64,000 nt of DNA from Treponema medium (GTDB lineage Bacteria; Spirochaetota; Spirochaetia; Treponematales; Treponemataceae), in contig NZ_CP031393.1 in assembly GCF_017161265.1 (NCBI RefSeq), forward strand, positions 1,612,001 through 1,676,000, given 5' to 3'. Numbering within the stretch: the stretch's first letter is position 1; each line of letters opens with the position of its first letter. Below, one piece after another: positions 43,357-52,829 of the stretch. Below the pieces are notes generated by a model. The model did not search any database. It had not been told where the DNA came from and saw only the letters and a program-made list of their open reading frames with translations. The position numbers and the translations under genes were made by a program.

Positions 43357-43941
43357 CTAACGAGCCAATAGTTCATTATACGGGCGTATTTCGATAGCCG
43401 ATTGTGGAACTTCTAAAGCGGCGAGTAGTGTATCGAAAATGAGCTGCGCATTACGGATATGCCGTCCGTAAGCGGCGGTATCGGAACCTTCATCGGGGTA
43501 GAGGACTTCGATTTCCAAAAAATACCCGATCGGATGTATGAGGGAAAGCTCCGCCGACACCGACCGAGTATCTTTGAGTATGTCCACGGAAAACAAGCTT
43601 GAGTGCGGAACAAAAACTTTTGTCTCCTTTTGTTTCTTTGCGGTGCAGGCCATACCGAGGCTTTCGAGCATTTCGGTAAATACCGGTACGGACGCGGCTG
43701 CAAGTTCAAATTCAAGTTCGCGGTTGGTTTCTATCGTACCGGTATAGTGTTTTTGCTTATGCGTTACGAAAACCGTTTCTTTGCCCCCAATCAGTTCCTG
43801 CCGTATCCGTACCGTCTTTTCTCCAAGCGTCCAGTACCGGTCGGTCTTGACGCAGCGGAGTGAAAAATCTGCGATACGGGATAACAGCGCCTCGGTTTTT
43901 TCGGGATGTTCAAGATGCGCTTTTAATTCGATTTCGTGCAT
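43357..43941 (-). CDS. CYTH-domain protein (CyaB / triphosphatase type)
   Basis: 194 aa. N-terminal EIELKAHL (ExExK) and further acidic/basic strand motifs (TVRIRQELIG, RELEFELAA, FLEIEVLYP) make the CYTH triphosphate tunnel. Members are class IV adenylate cyclases, inorganic triphosphatases or thiamine triphosphatases; the sequence does not decide which. No CHAD domain. Downstream of the flavodiiron gene on the same strand. Confidence 0.85.
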   Translation of the reverse strand: MHEIELKAHLEHPEKTEALLSRIADFSLRCVKTDRYWTLGEKTVRIRQELIGGKETVFVTHKQKHYTGTIETNRELEFELAAASVPVFTEMLESLGMACTAKKQKETKVFVPHSSLFSVDILKDTRSVSAELSLIHPIGYFLEIEVLYPDEGSDTAAYGRHIRNAQLIFDTLLAALEVPQSAIEIRPYNELLAR

Positions 43942-43991
43942 ACGTCAAGTTGTGCTAATCAAGCTGTGCCAATATGGAAAGCGGTTGAACT

Positions 43992-45221
43992 TTACGCTTG
44001 AACGCCTGTTTTGACCATACGAGCGAGTTCTGCCCCCCGTTCTTCCAGCAGCCGAATATCTGCGTCGAGCAGCTTGCCCTGCCATTCATATTGTTCCAGA
44101 TGGTTCCATTTCAGAGCGGCTGTTTTTTGCTCGTATTCTTTCTTTGCGCCGCCCGACCATCCCCAGTTTCCGATACGCAGTACTGTTTTATCGGTAATGT
44201 GCTTGCGTTCAAATAAATCCAATACGTACGCCATCGGCGGGAACATCTTGTATTCATAGGTCGGCATCGCAAGCACCAAGCCTGCCGCTTTGTATGCATC
44301 ACCGAGTATGTAGGATACGTCCGTGTCGGGTATGTCGTGGATAGTGTAGGGGACTTGTTCGGCTTCAATTCCTTTGATAACGGCATCAAGCCCTTGTTTG
44401 GTATATCCGTACATAGAACCCCAAATAATACAGATTTCTTTTTCGCATTCGCCGCCGGCGTTGTAACCTGCAAACCGTTTGTACAGGGCAGAAATACGGT
44501 CGGGATGGGAGCGCCAAATAAGACCGTGACTCGGCGCAATGCATTTGATGTCCAGCGCTGCAAGTTTATCCACAGCCTTTAAGACAAAGGTACTGAAACT
44601 TGCGACGATGTTGGAATAATAGCGCAGCGCTTCGGATTCGTAAAACCGCAGTTCTTTTTCCGAATGCTGATCGTCAAAGATCTTTTCGCCGATAGCGCCA
44701 TACGAACCGAATGCATCGCAGGAAAAAAGCACTTGGGTTGCAGGGTTATATGTCATCATTGTTTCGGGCCAGTGCACATTCGGTGTTTCGTAAAATTGGA
44801 GAACTTTTCCGCCGCCGAGGTCAAGGCTATCTCCCGTTTTAACTGCGCGGAGATTTCCCTGCACCTTAAAAAACTTTTCGACTATCGCCAGCCCTTTTGA
44901 CGTACTGATAACTTCCGCCTGCGGATTACAGGAATGGACATACTCGATCAGGCCGCAATGGTCGGGTTCCAAGTGATTCAGAATAAGGTAATCGATGTCC
45001 TTGAACGAAATCCCGATGGATTCCAGTTGTTCCGTATAGCTTTTTAACGAGCCGTCCCAATCACGAACAATGTCGATCAAGGCGGTCTTTTCACCTTTTA
45101 CGATGTATGAATTGATGCTTACCCCTTGAGGAAGCATCCACAAACCTTCAAACCGGCTGGTGCGTGCGCAAATATCTGCATGGATACAGTATATGCCTGC
45201 ACTTATTTCTTGCGCTTTCAT
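43992..45221 (-). CDS. Flavodiiron protein (FprA/A-type flavoprotein)
   Basis: 409 aa. Metallo-beta-lactamase-like diiron domain (1-about 250) with NHLEPDH (HxExD), CDAFGSYG and APSHGLIWR. C-terminal flavodoxin domain (about 258-400) with the FMN loop GSMYGYTKQGLDAV, then MPTYEYKMFPPM and GNWGWSGGAKKE. Reduces O2 (to water) or NO in anaerobes; cytoplasmic, with electrons from a rubredoxin or flavin partner not seen here. GGAGG upstream of ATG 45221. Confidence 0.94.
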   Translation of the reverse strand: MKAQEISAGIYCIHADICARTSRFEGLWMLPQGVSINSYIVKGEKTALIDIVRDWDGSLKSYTEQLESIGISFKDIDYLILNHLEPDHCGLIEYVHSCNPQAEVISTSKGLAIVEKFFKVQGNLRAVKTGDSLDLGGGKVLQFYETPNVHWPETMMTYNPATQVLFSCDAFGSYGAIGEKIFDDQHSEKELRFYESEALRYYSNIVASFSTFVLKAVDKLAALDIKCIAPSHGLIWRSHPDRISALYKRFAGYNAGGECEKEICIIWGSMYGYTKQGLDAVIKGIEAEQVPYTIHDIPDTDVSYILGDAYKAAGLVLAMPTYEYKMFPPMAYVLDLFERKHITDKTVLRIGNWGWSGGAKKEYEQKTAALKWNHLEQYEWQGKLLDADIRLLEERGAELARMVKTGVQA

Positions 45222-45281
45222 AGTGTCCTCCGTAAATAAATCTAAGGAAAACCTCTCATTTGCATTGAGGCTCGGTGAGCG

Positions 45282-45632
45282 TTAGGTGATATTAGTACCG
45301 GCGGGTACCGGCGTTTCGGGTTTTAGCAGGACGCAGATCGATGAATCTTCGGATTCCGCGCAGAGCAGCATACCTTCGGAAATATGCCCGCGCATTTTAG
45401 CGGGCTTGAGGTTTGCAAGCACGATAATCTCTTTGCCGACCAATTCTTCGGCAGTGTAGTAGTCTACTAAGCTCGAAACGATTTGGCGCGGCTTTTCTTC
45501 GCCGAGGTCTACCTGTAAAATGTAGAGTTTTTCCGCATTTTCAGCTTTTACACATTCCAAAACCTTGCCGGTTTTCAGCTGTAGTTTTGCAAAATCATCA
45601 TAGGTAATTATTTCAGTTGTGTTTTCACTCAT
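45282..45632 (-). CDS. tRNA-binding domain protein (MetRS C-terminal/EMAP-II-like)
   Basis: 116 aa, an OB-fold: ITYDDFAKLQLKTGKVLEC, LYILQVDLGEEKPRQIVSSL, VLANLKPAKMRGHISEGMLLCAE. This is the free-standing form of the domain found at the C-terminus of bacterial methionyl-tRNA synthetase. The protein may act in trans with a MetRS lacking it. Start at 45632; the longer in-frame start is possible but the site is weak in both. Lies 60 nt upstream of the flavodiiron gene. Confidence 0.85.
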   Translation of the reverse strand: MSENTTEIITYDDFAKLQLKTGKVLECVKAENAEKLYILQVDLGEEKPRQIVSSLVDYYTAEELVGKEIIVLANLKPAKMRGHISEGMLLCAESEDSSICVLLKPETPVPAGTNIT

Positions 45633-45723
45633 GCTGCTCAGTATATGAGAAAGAGCCGAAAACTGCAAGCCGAGAAGATAGCAATTGCATCAGACTGTTT
45701 TTCATTTTTTTTAATATTTGTGC

Positions 45724-45753
45724 TTGACTTTAAGGGGAGAGGGAGAGTAATTA
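45724..45753 (+). promoter_or_regulatory. Possible promoter of the small lipoprotein gene
   Basis: TTGACT (45724-45729), 18-nt spacer, TAATTA (45748-45753), about 100 nt before the ATG. Confidence 0.35.
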
Positions 45754-45853
45754 TAGAAGAGAAGTTATGCACAACGTGTAACTTACGTTTGCCGTATGGC
45801 GGACGTATTTTCAAAAACGTAATGCGTTATTGCATTATGTAAAGGAACGAAAG

Positions 45854-46237
45854 ATGAAAAAACTTTCATTACTTGCAATGCTCACCGTGCTTATCGGAAG
45901 TGCCTTGTTTGTTACCAGCTGCGGTGCAAAGTTCGAGACTGATACTGTTTGGCAGGTGACAGACACTGCTGCTGGCGCGCCAGCTTTCGAACAGTATGTT
46001 TACTTTGGTGCGGATGGCAAAATGATTGTCGCCAGTAAGCTATTGGGTACACTTACGAAGGTAACCTCAGGCGACTATACTGCAAAAAACGGAAAAATTA
46101 AAGCTCCGGTTATAGCCATGGTTGAATGTGATTATAAAGTTAGCGGCGAAACGATGACAATATCAAATGGTGGTGCAATGACGTTTAAATTAAAGAAGGT
46201 TTCTAAGCCTACAGCTAAAGAGATGAAAGCTCTGTAA
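45854..46237 (+). CDS. Small lipoprotein, lipocalin-like in outline
   Basis: 127 aa. Signal peptide with lipobox VTSC, then FETDTVWQVTDTAAGAPAFE and alternating beta strands ending in AMTFKLKKV. The length and strand pattern recall small lipocalin-like proteins, but the family is not recognised. AAAGGAACG precedes ATG 45854. Monocistronic, with a good terminator. Confidence 0.75.
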   Translation: MKKLSLLAMLTVLIGSALFVTSCGAKFETDTVWQVTDTAAGAPAFEQYVYFGADGKMIVASKLLGTLTKVTSGDYTAKNGKIKAPVIAMVECDYKVSGETMTISNGGAMTFKLKKVSKPTAKEMKAL

Positions 46238-46256
46238 AAAATACGCAGAGCAACAT

Positions 46257-46294
46257 AACGGCAGCTTACCGTTCAGGTAGGCTGCCGTTTTTTG
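46257..46294 (+). terminator. Terminator after the small lipoprotein gene
   Basis: AACGGCAGC / GCTGCCGTT with inner TACC/GGTA and a run of T. Confidence 0.85.
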
Positions 46295-46353
46295 TATATA
46301 CGGACAACTGTACAGGGCATCTTTAGAAGCTATGCGAGTTTTTAGAAGATGCT

Positions 46354-47778
46354 CTAACGTATCTCCAGCTGCGAATAGAGCGTTTTCCCCGCCGGATTCT
46401 TAGGGATAGCTTCGATAAAAAAGACATGGAACACCTTTGCCGGAAGCCGTGTCGTTTGCGCGAGGTATTCCGATATTGCGTGATGCTGTTCCTCCGTTTT
46501 AAGTGTCGTATAAACGCAGAGGAGGTCGTCTTGCCCGATACAAGCGAATTCGGCATCGGGAAAGGCGGCGGACAGCAGCCGTTCGGTATCGTCTAAATTA
46601 ACCCGATTGCCAAACACCTTGATAAATCGCTTTTTTCTCCCAACGATAAAAAAATACCCATCTGAATCCCGTTTTGCCATATCACCGGTATGCAGCGTTC
46701 CGTGCCATTCGTCGCTTTTCGCTAAATCGGCAGCGCATTCCGCATATCCCATCGCGACATTCTGCCCGTGGTACACCAACTCGCCGACAGTATCGGGTGC
46801 GGTAATTTCCGCACCGGCTTCGTCGATCAGCTTGAGTTCGCCGCCGGGGATTGCAATACCCATACTGCCGCATTTTTCCATTGTCTTATCTGGCGGCAGA
46901 TATGCCATGCGCGGCGCGGCTTCGGTTTGTCCGTACATCACAAAAAAGCGCCGTCCGGTGTTCAGGCTCCATTCGCCGAATTTTTGATGCAGTTCATACA
47001 GCAGTTTGCCTCCTGCTTGCGTCAGCGTTTTGAGTGCCGGCAGCTCCATTTCGGTCAGCCGTAGACGGGAGAACATTTGATAGGTATAGGGGATGCCCAC
47101 AAGCGAGCTGACGCTCTCTTGCTTAACCCGTTTCCAGAACGCAGCGGTTAAGATATCGTGCCCGGTCAATATGACGGTTGCGCCCATAAGGACATGGCTA
47201 TTGATAATGGACATTCCGTATGAATAGCTCATCGGCAGCATAGTTACCGGCCGCTCCTTGTCGGTGATATGTAGGTATTCTGCGATTGACCGTGCGTTTT
47301 CGTAGATATTGCGGTATGTCAGCCGTACGAGCTTGGGGCTGCCGGTACTTCCCGATGTGGTGAGGAGCAGCGCTAAATCTTGAAAAAGCTCCGGCCCTTT
47401 TTTATCCGAACGGAGCAGTACGCTGTCTGCTATTGTTGTAACGGGTCTATTCAGCGGAAGGATATTTTTTGTTTCTTCCGGTAAGTCTTGCGGGATATAA
47501 TAAAAGGCAGGGTGGTAGGTTTCAATTAAATGGTGTAGAAGCTCCGGTGCGATGTGTGCATCCAACAAAAGCGGTACGACGCCTGCCTTTAAGCAACCGA
47601 GGTATCCGAGCAGCGTCCCGGGCGAATTTCTACAGAGTAGAAACACCAGCTGATGGGCTGCTTCTTTCGGAAGCGCTGCTGCAGCTGTATTGATTTCGCT
47701 GTAATGTAATGTTTCGCCGCTATCGGTTATCGCTAGTACCCGCTGCGGATCGTCTTCGGCATATCTCAATAGTTCCAT
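46354..47778 (-). CDS. AMP-dependent acyl-activating enzyme
   Basis: 474 aa of the ANL superfamily. P-loop LLLTTSGSTGSPKLV near 135, MYGQTEAAPRM near 280, HTGDMAKRDSDGYFFIVGRK near 365, and the late Lys in PKNPAGKT near 460. It adenylates a carboxylate and transfers it to CoA or a carrier; the substrate is unknown, and no carrier protein or synthase is adjacent. Truncated relative to long-chain acyl-CoA synthetases; size resembles D-Ala ligase or O-succinylbenzoate ligases. GAGGTG upstream of ATG 47778. Confidence 0.82.
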   Translation of the reverse strand: MELLRYAEDDPQRVLAITDSGETLHYSEINTAAAALPKEAAHQLVFLLCRNSPGTLLGYLGCLKAGVVPLLLDAHIAPELLHHLIETYHPAFYYIPQDLPEETKNILPLNRPVTTIADSVLLRSDKKGPELFQDLALLLTTSGSTGSPKLVRLTYRNIYENARSIAEYLHITDKERPVTMLPMSYSYGMSIINSHVLMGATVILTGHDILTAAFWKRVKQESVSSLVGIPYTYQMFSRLRLTEMELPALKTLTQAGGKLLYELHQKFGEWSLNTGRRFFVMYGQTEAAPRMAYLPPDKTMEKCGSMGIAIPGGELKLIDEAGAEITAPDTVGELVYHGQNVAMGYAECAADLAKSDEWHGTLHTGDMAKRDSDGYFFIVGRKKRFIKVFGNRVNLDDTERLLSAAFPDAEFACIGQDDLLCVYTTLKTEEQHHAISEYLAQTTRLPAKVFHVFFIEAIPKNPAGKTLYSQLEIR

Positions 47779-47888
47779 ATTTCACCTCGCCTCGTATTAA
47801 ATAATATACAGGGATATTCTGTCGGTCAACCTTTAAGGAATATCTTGTACATCTAATCGAATTTTTAGAGGTATCCATCGGTAAACTG

Positions 47889-49553
47889 TTACATCGTTTT
47901 GCTAAGTGTTTCAGAAATACTGAACGCGCAGTCTCCGACCTTTTCAATTGTCCGTACCATATCGATATACAAAAGCTCTGCCTTAACATTACCACCTTCT
48001 TCCAACCGGTTTCGTGCGAGCTTTTTCAGATTGCTGCGCATTGCATCAATCGTTTGTTCCATCTCATCGGCAAGCGCTAATTGATCCTGTGCCAACGGTT
48101 TATTTAAGTGATCGTGTACAAAGTGAATAAATTGATTGACAACGCCGAGATAGGGCAAGAGTTTATCCATATCCTCTTTCGGAATATTGAGCTTTTTCTT
48201 CTTGCTCTTTTCGATGTGCAGTCCCAATTCATAAATATGATCGGTCATGTTTTCGAGGTTATCAACGATTGTCAACATCAGCCGTACATTATGTTCCGCT
48301 TTAGCGCTGAGGGACAGACGGGATGTTGCAATTAAGAAACGGGACAATTCTTCCTGCATTTGGTCTGCATAGTCTTCTTGCTGTACGAGCTGTTCGATGA
48401 CGGCTTCAACGGATCCTTTATGATCGTCTTCCAGCAGCGGACGGATTGTGTCGAACATTCTTCGAACAACCATAGACATCACACTGATTTCGCGCTCAGC
48501 CTGCAGAATATATGCTTCGATATTTTCTTTAATCGCTGTTTCGTTCGGCATAACCAGTTGATACCGTTCCGGCGATTCGTCCCCTTTGTCTTTGACAAGC
48601 CATTCTACAAAGCGTGCAATGTACGAAACAAAGGGGAGTGCAATCAATGTATTCAGAATGTTGAACAGTGAGTGGAAAAGTGCAAGTCGGATAGTGATAT
48701 CTGCAAGTTTGGTGCCTTCGGGCGTTAAACGGTACAACAACGCAAGTGACGGTTTAAAAAAGATTAAGAATAAAAGCGCGCCGCATACGTTAAACAGTAC
48801 GTGTACCATAGCTGTTCTGCGCGCATTGAGCTTGCTGCCGATTGCTGCGACAACCGCATCGATTGTCGAACCGACGTTACTGCCGAGTACGCTTGCCGCA
48901 GCAAATTCTATGCCGATAACCTTGCCGTATGCCATAGTTAAAATAATAGCGGTGGTTGCTGACGAGGAGTGCAGCACAACCGTTAAAACAAAGCCTGCAA
49001 CAAAACCGATTATAATGCTGTATATACTGCCGTCGGCGGCTACCGATAAAAACGAAAGGTTATCGGCGGAAATATCCGGCATAAGCGAAGAGAGAATGCC
49101 GAGCCCCGTGAAGAGGAGGCCAAAGCCCATAATTCCTTCGCCCAAGCTTTCTTTCCGAAACTTTTTGAAGAAGGTAAGAAAAAAGCCAATACCGAATGCC
49201 GGAATTGCAATTTCGGCGAGTTTGAGTTGAAAGCCGACCAGTGCGACAATCCATGCGGTAACCGTAGTACCGATATTGGCGCCGAAGATAACACCGATTG
49301 CCTGCGTCAGCGAGAGCAGCCCCGCATTGACGAAAGAAACGGTCATAACGGTGGTTGCGCCTGATGATTGAACAATAGCGGTAACTGCAAAACCGGTGAT
49401 TACGGCAAGAACCCGATTACCGGTCATCATATTGAGGATTCGGTGAAGGCTTCCTCCGGCACTTTTCTGAATACCTTCGCTCATCAGTTTCATGCCGTAT
49501 AAAATGAAGCCGAGGCTCCCCAATGCTTGTAGCAATATTACAACTATTTTCAT
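47889..49553 (-). CDS. Na/Pi symporter family protein with PhoU-like tail
   Basis: 554 aa. N-terminal half has two inverted Na/Pi-cotransporter repeats with the signatures TAIVQSSGATTVMT (near 60) and VVLHSSSATTAII (near 195), and about eight membrane segments. The C-terminal half (about 330-554) is a cytoplasmic helical PhoU-like domain (RMFDTIRPLLEDDHKG, MLTIVDNLENMTDHIYELG). Probably phosphate uptake coupled to sodium, which ties in with the sodium gradient made by GcdB; the link is inference. Confidence 0.9.
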   Translation of the reverse strand: MKIVVILLQALGSLGFILYGMKLMSEGIQKSAGGSLHRILNMMTGNRVLAVITGFAVTAIVQSSGATTVMTVSFVNAGLLSLTQAIGVIFGANIGTTVTAWIVALVGFQLKLAEIAIPAFGIGFFLTFFKKFRKESLGEGIMGFGLLFTGLGILSSLMPDISADNLSFLSVAADGSIYSIIIGFVAGFVLTVVLHSSSATTAIILTMAYGKVIGIEFAAASVLGSNVGSTIDAVVAAIGSKLNARRTAMVHVLFNVCGALLFLIFFKPSLALLYRLTPEGTKLADITIRLALFHSLFNILNTLIALPFVSYIARFVEWLVKDKGDESPERYQLVMPNETAIKENIEAYILQAEREISVMSMVVRRMFDTIRPLLEDDHKGSVEAVIEQLVQQEDYADQMQEELSRFLIATSRLSLSAKAEHNVRLMLTIVDNLENMTDHIYELGLHIEKSKKKKLNIPKEDMDKLLPYLGVVNQFIHFVHDHLNKPLAQDQLALADEMEQTIDAMRSNLKKLARNRLEEGGNVKAELLYIDMVRTIEKVGDCAFSISETLSKTM

Positions 49554-49617
49554 GCCGACAGCATAACAAAAGGTAATGTCTTTTGCAATGATATCCGAGG
49601 TTTATTTTAGAAGAAGA

Positions 49618-49759
49618 GTAATCGCATCAGACAGAGTAGAGCATGGACGCAGAATAAGTGAGGTCGGGCAAGCATTTGAGACGCAAGGCGGCGAAACTCT
49701 GGTTGAACGGCCTCACTTATTCTGCGGGGCGGTTAAAAAATAGTCTGGTGCGGTTGCCC
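49618..49759. repeat. Family B element, copy 3 (B3)
   Basis: Ends AATCGCATCAGAC and GTCTGGTGCGGTTGCCC. Stem GCAGAATAAGTGAGG / CCTCACTTATTCTGC, perfect over 15 bp but different in sequence from B1. Loop variant ATTTGAGACGCAAGGCGG. It lies between the Na/Pi gene and the ppdK promoter. Confidence 0.82.
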
Positions 49760-49778
49760 GACAGCTCTAATCGAGCCG

Positions 49779-49807
49779 TTGACATAAATCATCGTACACT
49801 ATAAAAT
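49779..49807 (+). promoter_or_regulatory. Promoter of ppdK
   Basis: TTGACA (49779-49784), 17-nt spacer, TAAAAT (49802-49807). Confidence 0.65.
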
Positions 49808-49829
49808 AATACATTATTTATACGTTAGG

Positions 49830-49866
49830 ACATCTCTAAAAAACGGTTCGTTTTTAGAAGTTCTCG
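49830..49866 (+). promoter_or_regulatory. Leader hairpin of ppdK
   Basis: CATCTCTAAAAAACG-GTT-CGTTTTTAGAAG in the presumed 5' leader, 45 nt before the ppdK ATG. Without a following T run, so not a simple terminator; same stem class as the terminator at 29154-29190. Confidence 0.45.
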
Positions 49867-49911
49867 ATAGGTATCTAATCTATTTTTATCTACTTATTAA
49901 GGAAGGAAATC

Positions 49912-52674
49912 ATGGCAGAAGAGAAATATGTCTATTTCTTCGGAAACGGCAAGGCTGAAGGCAATGGCGAGATGAAGCAGCTGCTGGGCGGCAAAGGAGC
50001 CGGTTTGGCCGAAATGACTCGCGCAAAGTTGCCCGTTCCCGCAGGTTTTACGATTACCACTGAAGTTTGTCAGTTGTATTATTCGAACAATAAAAAATAT
50101 CCTGCCGGTCTGGAGCAGTCTGTAAAAGAAAACTTGGCAAAGCTGGAAAAAAGCGCCGGTAAGAAGCTCGGTGATCCCAATGACCCACTTTTGGTTTCCG
50201 TCCGTTCAGGTGCTCCCGTTTCGATGCCCGGTATGATGGAAACGATTTTGAACCTCGGTTTAACCGATAAATCGGTTGAAGGCTTGGCAAAAAAGACATC
50301 GAACCGCCGTTTCGCTTTGGATGCCTACCGCCGCTTCATTATGATGTACGGTTCAACGGCAATGGGCATCGATCGTATGAAGTTCGATGACCTTTTCGAT
50401 GAGGTAAAAGAAAAGCATACCCGCGGGCGCTTGAACATTGCAGCGAGCAAAAAAGTCGGTGATACGGATGTAAATGAAGACGAGCTTGCAGAAGTTATCA
50501 CAAAATTTAAGGCACTGTATAAAAAAGAAATTAAAAAAGACTTCCCGCAGGATCCGATCGAACAGCTTTGGGGTGCTATCGGAGCGGTATTCAATTCTTG
50601 GATGGCCGAAAAAGCGGTTACCTACCGTCGCGTAGAAAACCTCGTTGGAATTAAAGGCACTGCAGTCAACGTTATGCAGATGGTATTCGGTAACAAGGGG
50701 GCTACCTCCGGTACCGGCGTTTGCTTTACGCGCGACCCCAACAGCGGCGAAAATATATTCTACGGCGATTACCTCTTTAATGCGCAGGGTGAAGACGTCG
50801 TTGCGGGTATTCGTACGCCGATTAAACTCTCCGAGTTTGAAAAAGAAGATAAAAAAGCATACGATCAGCTCTGCAAAGTTCGCGCTCTTTTGGAAGATCA
50901 CTATAAGGACATGCAGGATATGGAGTTCACCGTAGAAGAAGGTAAACTCTATATGCTCCAGTGCCGTACCGGTAAGCGTTCTCCTGCCGCTGCGTTCAGA
51001 ATGGCCGTCGATATGGTAAATGAAGGACTTATCACAAAAGAAGAAGCGATTATGCGTATTAAGGCGAGCGATATTGAAGGTATCTTCTATCCTGCCATTG
51101 ACTATAAGCAGGCTAACTTGAAATCCGCGTTACTTGTCAGCGGAATTGCCGCAGTACCGGGCGCTGCCGCCGGAAAAATCTGTTTTTCCGCCGCTAAGGC
51201 AGAGGCGCTGGCCGCAAAGAAAGAAAAAGCAATCCTCGTGCGTAAAGAAACCAGTCCCGAAGATGTCGGCGGTATGCACGCTGCACAGGGTATCTTGACT
51301 GCAACCGGCGGAAAAACGAGCCATGCGGCGGTTGTCGCACGCGGTTGGGGAAAATGCTGTATCGTCGGATGCGAAAAACTCGTGATCGATTACGAAAAAG
51401 GTGAATGCAGTTATAACGGTAAGGTTCTTAAAGAAGGAGATTTTATCACCCTTGACGGAACTAAAGGCGACGTATATGTCGGCGAATTAAAATTGGTACA
51501 AGCAAAACAGCCCGAATCATATAAAACCTTGATGAAGTGGGTTGATGAAACTCGCACCATTAAAGTACGCACCAATGCTGACCGCCCCGAAGATGCGAAA
51601 GTTGCAATCGAACACGGCGCCGAAGGTATCGGTTTGTGCCGCACCGAACACATGTTCTTTAATGATGAAAAACGTATCCTTGCAATTCGTGAGATGATTG
51701 TTGCGGACAGTACCGATGGACGCAAAAAGGCTTTAGCGAAGCTGCTTCCGATTCAAACAAAGGACTTTGAAGGTATCTTTAAAGCAATGGATGGAAAGGG
51801 CGTTACCATCCGCTTAATCGATCCTCCGCTGCACGAGTTTGTACCGCACGATAAAGAAGGGCAGCAGAAATTGGCCGAAGCGCTCAATATCAGCTTTGCA
51901 AGCGTAAAAGAACGGGTTGAACAGCTCCATGAAGCAAACTCGATGCTCGGTCACCGCGGCTGCCGTTTGGCAATTACCTATCCCGAAATCCTCGAAATGC
52001 AGGTAACCGCTATTATTACTGCGGCATGCAATGTGCATAAAAAAGGCATCACGGTACTGCCCGAAATTATGATTCCGCTTACTATCGATCCCAAAGAGTT
52101 TGCGATTCTTGAAGCGAGAGTCCGCAGCGTTGCAGATGCAATTCTTAAAAAGCATGAGGCTAAGATTAAATATCTAGTCGGTACGATGATCGAAACCCCG
52201 CGTGCTGCTTTGTTAGCCGATAAAATTGCAGAACGGGCAGAGTTCTTCTCGTTTGGAACCAACGACTTAACGCAGATGACGCTCGGTATCAGCCGCGATG
52301 ACGCTGCGAAGTTCTTACCTGCGTATGTCGATGAACAAAAAGCGGGAGTATTCCCGGCAGATCCGTTCCAGTCTTTGGATCAGGTCGGTGTTGGATTGCT
52401 CGTAAAAGAAGGTATTGCAAAAGGCCGTTCGACCCGCCCCGAATTAAAGGTCGGTATCTGTGGTGAACACGGTGGTGATTTGGAATCCGTTAAGTTCTGC
52501 TGCCGTGCCGGTATGTCTTATGTTTCGGCATCGCCCTTCCGTGTTCCGATTGCCCGCCTTGCTGCTGCACAGGCTGCAATAGAGGATAAAAAGGCCGGAG
52601 CTAAAAAAACGGCTAAAACCGCAAAGACAGCTAAAACGGCAAAATCTGCTAAAACCGCAACGAAAAAGAAGTAA
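49912..52674 (+). CDS. ppdK: Pyruvate phosphate dikinase
   Basis: 920 aa. Interconverts pyruvate, ATP and Pi with PEP, AMP and PPi, in treponemes usually the glycolytic pyruvate step. N-terminal ATP-grasp (YVYFFGNGKAEGNGEMKQLLG, LGGKGAGLAEM, SVRSGAPVSMPGMMETILNLG in part). The central phosphohistidine domain has GGKTSHAAVVARGWGKCCIV (catalytic His). The C-terminal TIM barrel has GLCRTEHMFF and SFGTNDLTQMTLGISRDD. Unusual feature: the last about 30 residues are a Lys/Ala/Thr tail with AKT repeats (AKKTAKTAKTAKTAKSAK) not part of the family fold. Strong ribosome binding site AAGGAAGG. Confidence 0.96.
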   Translation: MAEEKYVYFFGNGKAEGNGEMKQLLGGKGAGLAEMTRAKLPVPAGFTITTEVCQLYYSNNKKYPAGLEQSVKENLAKLEKSAGKKLGDPNDPLLVSVRSGAPVSMPGMMETILNLGLTDKSVEGLAKKTSNRRFALDAYRRFIMMYGSTAMGIDRMKFDDLFDEVKEKHTRGRLNIAASKKVGDTDVNEDELAEVITKFKALYKKEIKKDFPQDPIEQLWGAIGAVFNSWMAEKAVTYRRVENLVGIKGTAVNVMQMVFGNKGATSGTGVCFTRDPNSGENIFYGDYLFNAQGEDVVAGIRTPIKLSEFEKEDKKAYDQLCKVRALLEDHYKDMQDMEFTVEEGKLYMLQCRTGKRSPAAAFRMAVDMVNEGLITKEEAIMRIKASDIEGIFYPAIDYKQANLKSALLVSGIAAVPGAAAGKICFSAAKAEALAAKKEKAILVRKETSPEDVGGMHAAQGILTATGGKTSHAAVVARGWGKCCIVGCEKLVIDYEKGECSYNGKVLKEGDFITLDGTKGDVYVGELKLVQAKQPESYKTLMKWVDETRTIKVRTNADRPEDAKVAIEHGAEGIGLCRTEHMFFNDEKRILAIREMIVADSTDGRKKALAKLLPIQTKDFEGIFKAMDGKGVTIRLIDPPLHEFVPHDKEGQQKLAEALNISFASVKERVEQLHEANSMLGHRGCRLAITYPEILEMQVTAIITAACNVHKKGITVLPEIMIPLTIDPKEFAILEARVRSVADAILKKHEAKIKYLVGTMIETPRAALLADKIAERAEFFSFGTNDLTQMTLGISRDDAAKFLPAYVDEQKAGVFPADPFQSLDQVGVGLLVKEGIAKGRSTRPELKVGICGEHGGDLESVKFCCRAGMSYVSASPFRVPIARLAAAQAAIEDKKAGAKKTAKTAKTAKTAKSAKTATKKK

Positions 52675-52706
52675 ATAATCGTTAGTTGATATAACTTGCG
52701 ACTGGA

Positions 52707-52746
52707 AGGCTGTCCGAAAATGTTAGTTTTTGGGCAGCCTTTTTAC
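52707..52746 (+). terminator. Terminator after ppdK
   Basis: AGGCTGTCCGAAAA / TTTTTGGGCAGCCT followed by TTTTT. Confidence 0.8.
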
Positions 52747-52829
52747 TTTATAGTTTGATACCGGACATTATAATATATCGATATTGTAGAAATAGAGCCG
52801 GATGTAGTTATACGAGCAAGGTAATTATT

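Noticed and set aside
52755-52829. TTG start at 52755 for the truncated chemoreceptor
   Set aside because: It lies just past the T run of the ppdK terminator with no ribosome binding site; ATG 52830 precedes the membrane helix at normal distance.
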